In this document: piece after piece, positions 22,744 to 32,927 of the stretch
Position numbering within the stretch: the first letter of the stretch is position 1
How the letters are laid out: each line of letters opens with the position of its first letter
Assembly: GCA_027046965.1 (NCBI GenBank)
Contig: JALTWR010000017.1
Location: 1-44,891 of the forward strand
DNA from: Candidatus Altimarinota bacterium
GTDB lineage: Bacteria; Patescibacteriota; Gracilibacteria; Absconditabacterales; Absconditicoccaceae
DNA: 44,891 bases
Direction of reading: 5' to 3'
The notes under the pieces: model-generated
The model's input: the letters and a program-made list of their open reading frames with translations, nothing else
Told to the model about the DNA's origin: nothing
The model's database searches: none
Made by a program: the position numbers and the translations under genes

Positions 22744-24257
22744 TGTCATATAGGTTGATAATCAAAGATGCCTTTTGGCAAATTCTAGGCAGGATTTTTA
22801 GTGCTTTGGCTGGTTTTGTAGTTATCAAATTAATAACTCCCTATCTGGGGCCTCTAAGATACGGAGATTATACGACAATCTTAAAGTATTTTGCCTTATG
22901 GTCAGCACTGGCAGATTTTGGTATATATGTAATAGCCTTAAAAAAATTAGGAGAACTTAAAAATAATTGAGACCTACTCAAAGAACATCTCCAAAAATAT
23001 GTAGGAGCTAGATTAGCACTTATAATAGTAGTTTATACCATAGCTTTGGTAGTTGCTTATTTTATCCCCTCCTATAGTTCAAATCCATTCTTAGTTATAG
23101 GTTTACCGATAGGTATGATTTTTAGCAGCCTATTTATGTTTGCAGGTATATCTCAGCTTCCTCTCCAGTTAAACTGGAAAATGGAGCATCTGAGTATTTC
23201 ACTAATATGGGCTAGAATTATTCAAATAATATCCATAGGCTTCATAGTATATTATTTATTCCCGCATCCCGATTTCAACACCCCAAACCCATATGCAATC
23301 TATGCATTTTTATGAATTTTAATAGCAACGTTATTGAGTGCCTTGAGCCAATTCTTGTATGTATGGTATCAGTCCAATAAATTGATAAACTTCCGCCCTA
23401 ATATTGATCTAACCTTTATAAAAAATTTGATAATACAAAATTGGCAATATGGCTTGGCATTTTTTTTAAGTAGTTTTCATATGCTTTCTGTGACAATTTT
23501 ATTATCTATATTTTTTCCAACTGTTACAGGTTTTAACTATGTAGGAATATGGGCCTTAGCACTAGCTTTAGTTGAAATCGTTTTAATCATCCCGACTGCC
23601 TTAGGTAATTCCTTGCTACATAAAATCGGATCTTACACAAAAGAACACAAAAGGAAAATCTTAGGTAATTTTCTCATTATAAGCGTATGGATTGGCTTAG
23701 CCATATTTCTAAATTACTGGCTATTTGCACCTTTATGGATCAAAGTAATATCTGGACACAAATATTTATCTGTTTTTTTAAATTGAATAGGTTCAGATAC
23801 AATACTGCCTTTTTTGGGGATTGTTCTTATTTTGAGTTATATCAAACAAGTGTTTAATTACATATTTATAAGTTTTGAAAAACAAAATATTCTTCTACAC
23901 GTAAATTTAAGTGGAATAATATTAGGCCTAAGTATATGAACAGTTTTGATCCTAAAATATAATCTCTTCGGAGGTATTATAACTCAGATTCTACTAGAAT
24001 TATTATTCGTTGGTTGATGAATCTTCTGGGCAGGAAAACAAAAAATACTACCTCTGGTGCCCAACCAATATATCAAAGAAATCTTACTGCTAGCTGCACT
24101 TATAATGATTTGGGGAATACTTTTTACAATCCAAGGATGGCCTTATAAATTTATAGATATTTCCTTTGCTAGCATTGGGATCCTAATTGGCACAAATCTA
24201 GCTTATATTTTATTTTCCTTTCCCTTTGCCAAAAAATGGGCAAAATGATTAAATTAA
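22743..24257 (+). CDS. Polysaccharide flippase, MOP superfamily (Wzx/MATE-like)
   Basis: A 504-residue polytopic membrane protein with about 12-14 helices. The start, MSYRLIIKDAFWQILGRIFS with AGFVVIKLITPYLGPLRYGDY, is the classic opening of Wzx-type flippases, with a conserved hydrophobic helix and then the G-x-x-x-YG-x-Y loop. These export lipid-linked oligosaccharides or repeat units to the outer face. No glycosyltransferase genes are adjacent; coupling to ftsH by a TAATG overlap suggests shared expression only. TGA codons occur in helix ends. The exact substrate cannot be told. Confidence 0.85.
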
Positions 24258-24280
24258 ATATATGGTTACAAAACACAAAA

Positions 24281-25099
24281 TTAACTCTTATCCAATAATT
24301 CCTTCAATTTATCTTTAATAATTTTTATAACATCTTCAAAATTTCCATCCTCTTGAGACAAAATAACCTCAAATGCCTTAGCACAATCCTGTCTCATCTC
24401 ATTTGCTGCAAAACAAATACCTAGAACTTCTCCATTAAATCCTTCAGCCATTTTTCTATCTCCAAGATTATCACCTATCACAACTAAAGCTTTAGCGTCC
24501 TTCAAAATCTTATCTATTTCAGGTAATTTTTGTCTTAGATTATTCAAGCTCTTATCCCCTCCATAGATTATAGGCTCATCAGCTCCAACGAAATAACCTC
24601 TTTTATCAAACCTCAAAACGTTGGAAACAATTTTTAAATTTGGATAATCTTCAAGTCTTATACCATATCTTTCCAAGACCATTCTAATAGCAGCTGTACC
24701 AACTCATGAAGACGAAAAAATCACCACAGGAATACCGTTTTGTTTGGCAAAATCTAAAAATTCTTTTGTTCATCTTCTCAAAACCACCCTAGAATCATGA
24801 GCCACTTTTTTTAACATATCATAAGTAAGCCCTGCTTCTTTTAAGAGTAAATAATGTTTTCTTCGCCATTCCTCCATTTTAGCAGCCTTCTCTCATTCAG
24901 AAATATTAGGATCTTTTTCAATTGGTCTGTAATAGTTGTAAAGCTTATGAGCTTCCGTGGCATATTCTGAGCCCAAAATGTCAAAGTTTTCTCTTAAAAC
25001 AGCTATTAAAGCCGGGACTTCTACATTTTTACCATTAAGGTTAACATATCTATTAGTCAAAGTCCCATCAAAATCAACTACTATAACAATATGTTTCAT
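24281..25099 (-). CDS. HAD-superfamily phosphatase, cytosolic 5'-nucleotidase III-like
   Basis: A 272-residue HAD hydrolase. Motif I VVDFDGTLT (about 7-15) contains the nucleophile Asp and the acid/base Asp. Motif II is VVIFSSSGVGTAAIRMVLE, and motif IV is VVIGDNLGDRKMAEG. The cap between about 40 and 110 is helical (EKAAKMEEWRRKHYLLL), as in pyrimidine 5'-nucleotidase (cN-III/UMPH-1), where HADs of this layout dephosphorylate UMP/CMP. The substrate is inference. It is the last gene of a ppk2-map-HAD operon (gaps of about 24 bases). TGA codons replace several glycines, including the one in SSSG. Confidence 0.82.
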
Positions 25100-25123
25100 C
25101 TCTATGTTAATGTAGTATATTCA

Positions 25124-25900
25124 CTAAACTAATCCTGCCAGTATTTCTATCCCATTATCAGTTACTAAAATAGTATATTCCCAATGAGCTCACAAATCTC
25201 AGTTTTGGGTATAAAGGTTCCAACTATTAATATGAGGCTTTTCAATTACCTTATCAGAGCGTTGTGCGACTATTGGTTCCAAAGCTAATACCATCCCAGG
25301 CTTAAAAATATATTGATTCATACTCTTGTGGGGGAAATTAAAAATATGAGGAGGCTCATGAATACTATCTCCTACACTATGTCAAGTTAAATTTTTAATA
25401 ATTGAAAATCAATTTGAGGTTACATAATCAAACACTTTTTTTGAAAAAACCATAAATTTTTTTCACGGCTTAATCAAAGACACAGCTTGATCTAAAGCCT
25501 CTTTGGTAACTTTTGAAAGTCTTGAAGCGTCAGAATTTGCTTTATCACCTCATATCACAATAGTTACTGCAGAATCACTAATAGCTCATTGATAATCTAT
25601 CCCCATATCTATTTTCAAAAGGTCACCCTCCCTTAGAATATAATCTGATGGGATACTATGAACCACTGCATCATTTACCGATAAACACAAATTAGCTGGA
25701 TATCACTGAAATCATTTAAAAGCCCCCTTAATATTCTTTTTATCCAACCAATCTTGAGTAAAGCTTTCCAACTCCAAAAGATTAACTCCAGGTTTTGCTC
25801 TAGAAACCAATGCCTGCAAAAGCTCTGTTAAATATTTTCATGAATCTCTAATTTTTTGTATTTTATCTGGAGACTTTATCAAGGAAGATTGATCATTCAT
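25124..25900 (-). CDS. map: Methionine aminopeptidase, type I
   Basis: A 258-residue metalloprotease that removes the initiator methionine. Metal-ligand motifs in order: [20 protein letters not shown] (two Asp), [19 protein letters not shown] (His), MVLALEPIV (Glu) and [14 protein letters not shown] (Glu). [24 protein letters not shown] carries the catalytic His. The core size matches type I without an N-terminal extension. Many of these glycines are TGA. It is the middle gene of the ppk2-map-HAD group. Confidence 0.97.
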
Positions 25901-25924
25901 AGCAACTGTCTTAAAATTTTAAAA

Positions 25925-26683
25925 TTAACATTCTTTTGTATCTAGCTTGGGCCATTTTAACTTTAATCATTTTAAAATCTCATAGGTTTTTTGAGCTATT
26001 AGATAGTTTTTGTACCGCTTTTTGTCAGCAGGAATTATATTCCAAGGAGCCCATCTAGTGTTTGTTTTCGTCAAAACTTTATTGTAAACTCTCATATACT
26101 TGTCCCGCTTCTCAGTAACCTCAAAATCACTACAGCTATATTTCCACATCTTGTAAGGGATTTTTAGCCTTTCTTTTAATTTTTCAATTTGTCTTTGATG
26201 AGATATATGAAGATAAAATTTTAAAACAATAATATTTTCATCTACTAACATTTTCTCAAAACCATTTATATGAGCGTATCTTTTGTTTATTTTAGAGTCA
26301 GATAAATATCATTCAACAGAAGGTACTAAGATATCCTCATAGTGGGATCTATTAAAAATTCATATAATTCATTTAGGAGGAACCTTTTTATGGATTCTCC
26401 GTAAATAATCATGCTCTAGCTCATCTCCTACAGGTTTTTTAAAACTATGGACTCTTACTCACATTGGATTCATAGGTCCAAAAACATGTCTAATTGCACT
26501 GTCTTTACCAGATGCATCCATCCCTTGCAACACCACCAATAGAGCTCTATTATGATTTGCAAAAAAAAGCCTTTGTAGCTCCACTAACTTACTTACAATC
26601 TCTTCTGTTTTGTATTTTATTTCCTCCTTATCTATTCCATTAGGAGGTAAAGTAGAAATTTTTTTCAAATCTATCTCTTTCAT
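25925..26683 (-). CDS. ppk2: Polyphosphate kinase 2 family nucleotide phosphotransferase
   Basis: A 252-residue P-loop kinase. Walker A-like VVLQGMDASGKDSAI, the PPK2 motif GIIGIFNRSHYEDIL, and the arginine/lysine-rich lid KLKERLKIPYKMWKYSCSDFE are all visible, and the C-terminus has the usual TRWAPWNIIPADKKRYKNY. Family role: transfers phosphate from polyphosphate to AMP, ADP, GDP or other nucleotides. Which class it belongs to is uncertain. Polyphosphate as an ATP source would suit an organism with reduced metabolism; this is inference. It is the first gene of the operon. A weak TTTCAA, 16-base spacer, TATACA pair lies at 26724-26751. Confidence 0.93.
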
Positions 26684-26723
26684 TTTGATTTTTATTTTTG
26701 ATTAAAATCTGTATTTTTAACTA

Positions 26724-26751
26724 TGTATAAAAGTTTAAATATATTTTGAAA
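26724..26751 (-). promoter_or_regulatory. Possible ppk2 operon promoter
   Basis: Minus strand: TTTCAA, a 16-base spacer, then TATACA. The -35 is poor. It lies in the 76-bp divergent gap shared with the alkyltransferase-like fusion gene. Confidence 0.3.
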
Positions 26752-26759
26752 TAAAGCAA

Positions 26760-27575
26760 ATGAAAAAACATTTAGTATTAGAGCTCCTGCAGATTATACC
26801 TGATGGGAAAGTAATATCTTATAAAACATTATCTTTAATTTTTAACCTTCACCCTAGAGAAATAGCAAATATTTTAAAAAACAACAATCAACAAGATATA
26901 TATCCTTGCTATAAGGTGGTAAATAGTGATTGAAGTGTATGAGGTTACAACTTATGAGTAAAAGAAAAAATCAAAAGACTCGCTGATGAAGGAATATACC
27001 TTCGAGATGGGAAAGTTCCTAGAGAAAATTTTTGGAGACCAGAGTTATTTAATTTTTTTGTGTGATTTCCCCTCGATTTTAAAAACCAAGAAAAATTTGA
27101 AAGTGCTACTAGGAAGCTAGACGCTCATATACCTCCAGAAGCTGCTACTATTCAGCTAAAATCCCCTCATGTAACTCTTAGATTTTTTGGTAAAATGAGC
27201 ATACAAAGATTCCACACAATCATAGACAAAACAATTAAAAACTTCAAACTCAATCAACACCTTACAGATACCTTTGAAGAAATATGAGATTTTGAAGGTC
27301 GCGTATGGTTTTGGCAACCTCCAAAAACAAATTTTGATCAGCGAGAAAAAATTTATCAGCTATACCACAAAGCAATTGATTATCGTCCTGAACAAAGACC
27401 TTATTATCCTCACCTTACTGCGCTTAGAGCTAAAGAAGAATTCCAGCAATACAAAGATACTGCATTGGAGATTATGAAAAATTATTCTTTTGAGATCAAC
27501 ACTCAAAGACTCACCTTTTATGCTGCACTGGATAATATTTACCAAGTTCCTCTTATAGAAGTGGAACTATCTTAA
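26760..27575 (+). CDS. Fusion of an alkyltransferase-like DNA-binding domain with a 2H phosphoesterase (LigT-like)
   Basis: A 271-residue protein of two parts. Residues 1-88 match the DNA-binding/active-site domain of O6-alkylguanine-DNA alkyltransferase: IIPDGKVISYKTLSLIF, then PCYKVVNSDGSVGGY, then KRLADEGIYLRDGKV. The reactive Cys (Cys50) is present, but the usual His of PCHR is Tyr. Residues 95-271 resemble a 2'-5' RNA ligase/cyclic phosphodiesterase: FVGFPLDFKNQEKFESA, HVT (137-139) and HLT (218-220), the two HxT motifs that define 2H enzymes. A DNA-damage sensor joined to an RNA/nucleotide phosphoesterase is unusual. TGA encodes several glycines, including three in the PCYKVV-to-GV segment. 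It ends 9 bases inside the convergent truB gene. Confidence 0.85.
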
Positions 27576-28211
27576 TCTAATATTACCTACTTGAATTCTT
27601 CTCAGATAAGTCAGTGTCCCTCCTAAACCAAAATGTCTTCCTATTACAAAAGCCAACGAACGAATATAGGTTCATCATCAAACTTCAACTTTTATTTTTA
27701 ACAAAGGGAATGTATATTCTATTAGCTTAATATCGTAAATTAGCATTTTTTTTGTAAGATTTATCTGTTTTCAGCTTCTAGCCAGTTCATAAAGCCTTTT
27801 GCCCTTCACTCTTTTTGCGCTAAAAGGAGGCAACGGTAATTCTACCTCTCATTTTAATGAACTTAAAAGATTCTTTATTTGGATTTGGCTTGGAGCTTTT
27901 ATAATTTTCCCATCCTTTTTGAGACCTAGCGGAGTATCCACTACCTCCCATTCCTCGAATTGTTCCCAGTAATCCAAATCCCAGGTATCAGTTTGTTTAG
28001 AAAAATCTATATTAGCGATGTATATTTTGGATCATTTTTGATATTTAGCAAGCTTTTTAGTCTCCTTTCATATTCATATCAATAGTAATCAGCTAGCCAT
28101 CGGGTCCAAAGTTCCACCGTGTCAAATCTTTTGCTTGGGGTATAACCTTTGAAATTTTCTAACAACATCAAAACTAGTTAATCCTTGGGGCTTATCAACA
28201 ATCCACAGCAT
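27567..28211 (-). CDS. truB: tRNA pseudouridine-55 synthase TruB
   Basis: A 214-residue protein. Motifs: MLWIVDKPQGLTSFDVV, the catalytic KIGHGGTLDPMASGLLLIG (Asp nucleophile), and VEVGGGTYIRSLAFVIG (motif III). The three consecutive glycines before TYIR are three successive TGA codons. It isomerises U55 in the T-loop of tRNA. It is short (typical 300) because the C-terminal PUA-like domain is absent. The end overlaps the convergent fusion gene by 9 bases. The truB promoter is probably at 28258-28285. Confidence 0.95.
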
Positions 28212-28239
28212 TTGACAAAAAAAGTTGTTTAGTTAAAAT
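28212..28239 (+). promoter_or_regulatory. Candidate promoter of the transglutaminase-like gene
   Basis: Plus strand: TTGACA, a 16-base spacer, then TAAAAT, followed by the ATG at 28288. It begins directly against the divergent truB start codon. Confidence 0.5.
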
Positions 28240-28257
28240 CTAGAAAGAACAAAAATC

Positions 28258-28285
28258 TATGTATGCTTTATCATATTCAAAACAA
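28258..28285 (-). promoter_or_regulatory. Candidate truB promoter
   Basis: Minus strand: TTGTTT, a 16-base spacer, then TACATA, about 47 bases upstream of the truB ATG. It overlaps the leader of the divergent transglutaminase-like gene. Confidence 0.45.
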
Positions 28286-28287
28286 AA

Positions 28288-29841
28288 ATGAATACAATTA
28301 AAAAGATTTTCAGCATAGGAATTATCTTTTCAATTTTTTGAACATTAGGTCTTTGACTTGTGACTGCTTGAGAGAGTCTAGACAATTACGTCAAAAATAA
28401 TATTGACTATATTAGTACCTCATCTCTGCCCCTAAGACTTCGAAAGCCTTATCCCTCCAAAAATAAAAAAATCTATCTAGTATTTGGCACCACCATGGCA
28501 TTATCTCCACAAAATTATAACGATGCTAGCCTAATCAAATATATTTCTCAAAGCCCTTCCAATTTTTTAGGAGTATTTCAAGGAGATAACTTAGTATATA
28601 TAATTGATCTCTCTAAATCTAAATATAGCAAAACTTGCTTGCCAGTCAACGACAAAAAAAGCAAACTTATATCATCACTTTATAACATAAAAAAGTATCC
28701 TAAAGCAATCACTGTTCTTTTGGGAGATCCAACTAGTATTCAAATACCAGAATGCTATCAAAATGAGAACTTTTACATAGTACCCAAAACAACACTTGCA
28801 GCTACAGATGCCTACCAGACCTACAAATATTCCCAACAGATATCAGACAATATACTCAATTACCCCTTAAACAATCAGGATTCTTTGCTAAAAAACTTAT
28901 ACAACTTAGTATTGGAATTTACAAGCTATGATTATGAAACCCTCAAAAAATATGGCAATGGAACGTCCCCTACAGATATGACTCCTTGGTTAGGAAGCTC
29001 TGTATTTTTGAAAAATAAGGTTGTATGTGATGGTTATGTCAAAGCCTTTTATAGTCTTATTAGATATTTTGGCTTAGGCAACCCTATAAGAGAAGTTGGG
29101 AAACTTCAAACCCCTGATGCCCAAAATTTGGGTCAGAGAGAGCTTTTGCATTCACGAATCAAACTAAATGGAAGATATTTTGACCCAACTTTTGATGATA
29201 TGCAAGACAAAAACAACTCATTATATTTTAATCTTCCTAGGAGCTGTTTTGTGATCAATCATTACAAACAATGACGAGAAAAATTGGATACTACTTCACA
29301 AAGACTTGCATATATCACCAATCATTATTGAGAATTATTAAATGAATGTCCTCAAATAGTTATAAAAACCACAGCAAACGATGGAACCTTAACTCAAATT
29401 ATTCAACACCATTTAAACCAAGGATATTCTCCTAGTTTAATCTCTCCTATATTGTGTAAGGAGTTTAACATATGTTTACAGACCTCTGATCCCCAAAAAT
29501 TTGTGGAAACCCTCAAAAAGTATACTCTAACAATATCTTCTTGAAAGAAACAACACAAAATAAGTTTTAAAAGCTTATCTTTGCCATCTTCAACCAATGT
29601 TTCTCGTCCTCTAGGTCCTTCCCAAGCTCAGCAAAATACCTCTCAATATCAACTATCTCTCAAACAAAAGTTACAAATAAATATGATACTATCCGACTAT
29701 TTCAAAAAATTGCCAGCTAGCGAAAAAGATATTACCAAAAAAAGATTGAAAAACATCCTAGGATCATACAACCTCAAAAATCTTTCACCTCAAAAAAGAG
29801 CTATTATAGATTATATTTTAGAAATTTTACCATCATTATAG
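28288..29841 (+). CDS. Secreted transglutaminase-like cysteine protein
   Basis: A 517-residue protein with an N-terminal membrane/signal segment (about 8-28). A transglutaminase-core triad is visible: VCDGYVKAFYSLIRYFGL (Cys247), LLHSRIKLNGRYFDPTFDD (His288 and Asp299). In the family this region makes or breaks amide bonds, or acts as a protease. The first 230 residues contain a separate alpha/beta segment (IYLVFGTTMALSPQNY, VTVLLGDP) that I do not recognise. The C-terminal part is Ser/Gln-rich and then helical. It would act on the cell surface. TGA codons (for example in FGTLGLG) confirm code-25 coding. Its stop overlaps the obg stop by 6 bases. Confidence 0.75.
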
Positions 29842-31386
29842 TTCATACTTAATATAGATAGGCTCTCATCATCTAAAAGATGGAATAATTTTCAATATAT
29901 CTCATAATTTCACCTCGTTTTTTTCAAGCCAAGCTAAGATTCACTTTTGACGAAGTTGCTCCCAAAATCGCAAAACAGCTTCATCATTATCCCACGGTAA
30001 AACGAATGCTAACCAACTAAGATAAGGATGATAAACTTCCCACACTCTTTCACCATGATCTTGTTCGATGTAGCCTTCTTCAATAAGAACTTGTTTTTCT
30101 TCGGGTATTTCTGTGATATATTCCTGTTTTTTATAATGGGTTTCAGATATTTGCTCAAAAATAAAATCATTAAAATCTCTTTGTGAATCTAAAGCATCCA
30201 GCTCTTCTAAAACCTTATCCAAAAAAGATCCTATCCCCTCACCGCAAGCGGCACATACCCAAAAAACATTTGAATTTAATATCTTATTGTCAACAGATTG
30301 TGCGAAACTACTTTTAAAATAATCCTTTACAAACTGTATTGCTTTATTTTTTAGATTATCCCTTTGAGAAACTGGCACCATATCAGACTTATTCAATAAA
30401 AATATCAGGCCCTTATTAAAAACCTCTATTTCCTTGATCTGATCCTGCTCGCCCGAAACCTTCACTATTAACTTTAATATCAAAATATTTTTTTTAGCAT
30501 AAGGGCCTATCCTCCAATCAATATGCTTAATTTTTTCTCAACTTAAAATTTCGCCCAGATATCACTCAACGAATGCTTTAATCTCATCCAAAATTTTTAC
30601 TCAAGCTGTGATAGATTCCTCCCCACCTGATGCATCAATCACAAAAGCCCAGATTCTAGATTTTAAAATATGTCTTAAAAAAAACAGACCCAAGCCCTTA
30701 CCTTCACTAGCTCATTGAATAAGTCAAGGGATATCCACCATAATAAAATCTTTCCCTTTGTGTTTAACTATTCAAAGATGTGGAGTCAAAGTTGTAAAAG
30801 GATACTCTGCAACCTTTACTTTTGTTCAAGCTACAAAATTTATAAGAGAAGATTTACCAACAGAAGGCAATCCAATCAATGCAACATCACCAAAAAGCTG
30901 TAGTTCCAGTTTTATAGTACGGTGATCACCCATTTCTCCTTTAATAGCAAAAGAAGGAAATTGCCTAGTGGAAGACTTAAACCTAGCATTTCCCCATCAT
31001 CATCTACCACCTTTTGCAACAAGCAATCTTTGTCAATCCTCAATAAGAGTTCATATGATTTCTCAGCTTCAAGCATCCTTAACCACAGTTCCTATAGGGA
31101 CTTTTAAAACTAGGTCTTCTCACTTTTTACCAGATTGATTATCTCATTTTCCCATTTCCCCTCAAGCTGCCTTAAAAATCTTTTTGTAGTGAAATGGTAA
31201 TAATGTATTTTCATCTTTACTAGCCTGCAAAATCACATTTCATCCATCTCCTCCATCTCCTCAGGCAGGCCCACCATAGGGAATATATTTTTCTCTTCTT
31301 CAAGCGACAATCCCATCACCTCCCTTACCTCATCTTACTTCTATTTTTACCTCATCTATAAACTTAGGTTTCATTTTTTGAGACAT
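29836..31386 (-). CDS. obg: Obg-family GTPase (ObgE/CgtA)
   Basis: A 516-residue GTPase in three parts. The glycine-rich Obg domain (1-160) includes VRGGKGGDGIVAGRREKYIP and YGGPAGGDGGDGGNVIL. Then comes the G domain: GLPSVGKSSLINFVAG (G1), YPFTTLTPHLG (G2), DIPGLIQGASEGKGLG (G3) and LLNKSDM (G4). The C-terminal OCT domain ends KLGDILKIIPSFRGGEPIYI. Role: ribosome assembly and stress control. The G domain carries an insertion between G3 and G4, which makes the protein longer than the usual 430. Many Obg-domain glycines are TGA. It lies 1 base after smpB, so the two form an operon; the end abuts the convergent transglutaminase-like gene. Confidence 0.97.
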
Positions 31387-31387
31387 A

Positions 31388-31849
31388 TTAAAATTTAAGA
31401 TTTTTGATTTCCCTTTGTGCTTCCCTCTTTATATCTCTTTCTTTGATAATTTGCTTTTTTTCAACTTTCCTCCTTAGCTTAGCCAGTCCTAATTCTAGCT
31501 TTATCTTACCTCTAGAAGTTACGTATATTTTCAAAGGGATTAAGACCAATCATGTTTTATGGGTTCTCTCAGCAAGTTTTTGAATTTCTTTTTTATGAAG
31601 CAAAAGCTTCCTTTTTCATTTTGGATCATAATTACCTACAACTCTAGGAGACGTCTTTGAGTACAAAGGGACATTCATATTTAGCAAAAAGAGTTCTCAA
31701 TCCTGAGGACGTACAAATGCATCTCTCAAGTCAACTTGACCTTGCTTAATGGATTTTACCTCATATCATTTTAAAACTATACCAGCTTCCAGTCTATCCT
31801 TTATATCGTAATCTAAAAAAGCACGCTTGTTTTGAGCTAATATTTTCAT
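31388..31849 (-). CDS. smpB: SsrA-binding protein SmpB
   Basis: A 153-residue tmRNA-binding protein. Family signatures: NKRAFLDYDIKDRLEAGIVL, GYEVKSIKQGQVDLRDAFV, ELFLLNMNVPLYS, RVVGNYDPKGKRKLLLHKKEI and the basic C-terminal tail (KKQIIKERDIKREAQREIK). It delivers tmRNA to stalled ribosomes for trans-translation. The tmRNA gene itself was not seen in the window. It ends 1 base before the obg start and shares a 66-bp gap with the RluA gene upstream. Confidence 0.97.
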
Positions 31850-31861
31850 AAACTTGTTAGG

Positions 31862-31889
31862 TAGATTTAAAGGCGAGTTTTATTATAAT
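31862..31889 (+). promoter_or_regulatory. Possible promoter of the RluA-family gene
   Basis: Plus strand: TAGATT, a 16-base spacer, then TATAAT, 26 bases before the ATG at 31916, which has a clear AGGAAG ribosome site. The -35 is weak; the -10 is perfect. Confidence 0.4.
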
Positions 31890-31915
31890 TAATTATCCAA
31901 AATAAGGAAGAGAAA

Positions 31916-32908
31916 ATGAAAATAACCATAGGACTCCAAGAGGCTAATCAACGTTTGGACAAATTTTTGAGAAAATACTTCAAAAAATATCCTGAAATCA
32001 AATTGGGAGATATTTTTGCTTGGCTCAGGAAGTGAGCAATCAAAGTTAATGGGAAAAAGCAAAAACCAGAATATAGACTCAAAGTTGATGATGAGGTACA
32101 AATAAACCAAGATATCAATGACCTTTTAAAAAATCCTGCTCAGGTTTTAATTACCAAAGATCAAAAAACGCACAATCTGAATCTTGAGGATCTAAAAAAA
32201 CAGATCCTTTTTGAAGATACCAATTGGATTTTTTGGAATAAACCAGCCTGAATAGTGGTACATCCTGGTAATAAACACTTAAACGATTTGACCTTAAATG
32301 ACTATCTTCATGCTTACCTTAAACTAACTAACCAACGACCAAAATCCAATACCTTCATACCATCTTTTGGGTTCCGTCTTGATAAAGATACTAGCTGAAT
32401 AATTGTGGCAGGTAAAAACTATGAAGCGCTCAAATATCTAAACAAAATTATAAGAGAAAGACAAACAATCAAAGAATACCTTGCAATAGTCAGCTGAATG
32501 ATAACCAAACCCATGGTAATACAAGATCCTCTATTTCGTTGATTCAACAAAAAGATAGGCAGAGCACAAATGTTCGTAAACTTCCAAAAGTGAGTAGAAT
32601 CAAAAACTCAAATAGAGCCCATTAAAACAGTTAATCACCCTATCCTTGGTCCTGTATCATTAACAAAAGCTATTTTGCACACTTGAAGAATGCACCAAAT
32701 AAGGGTACATTTAGCTTCCAAGTGATATCCAATTTTAGGAGATATACTCTATGGAGACAAGAAGATAAATCACCTTTTGGCAAAAAAATTTAAAATCACT
32801 CGCCAACTCTTACATTCCTATTTTTATGGATTTTGGGATAAGTTCAGCAAAAAAAAACTTACAATAAAAGCTCCTCTACCACAAGATTTTGAAAAAATAA
32901 TCACCTAA
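31916..32908 (+). CDS. RluA-family pseudouridine synthase with S4 domain
   Basis: A 330-residue RNA-modifying enzyme. An N-terminal S4-type domain (LQEANQRLDKFLRKYFKKYP, IFAWLRKGAIKVNGKK) binds RNA. The catalytic domain has NKPAGIVVHPGN, GFRLDKDTSGIIVAGKNYEAL (catalytic Asp in RLDxxTSG), LHTGRMHQIRVHLASKGYPI and LGDILYGD. This is the RluC/RluD layout for 23S rRNA; the target site cannot be told from sequence. Several glycines are TGA, including two of the conserved ones (DTSG, LHTG). The ribosome site AGGAAG is one of the clearest in the window. Confidence 0.95.
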
Positions 32909-32927
32909 ATTCCTCTATATAAAAAAT

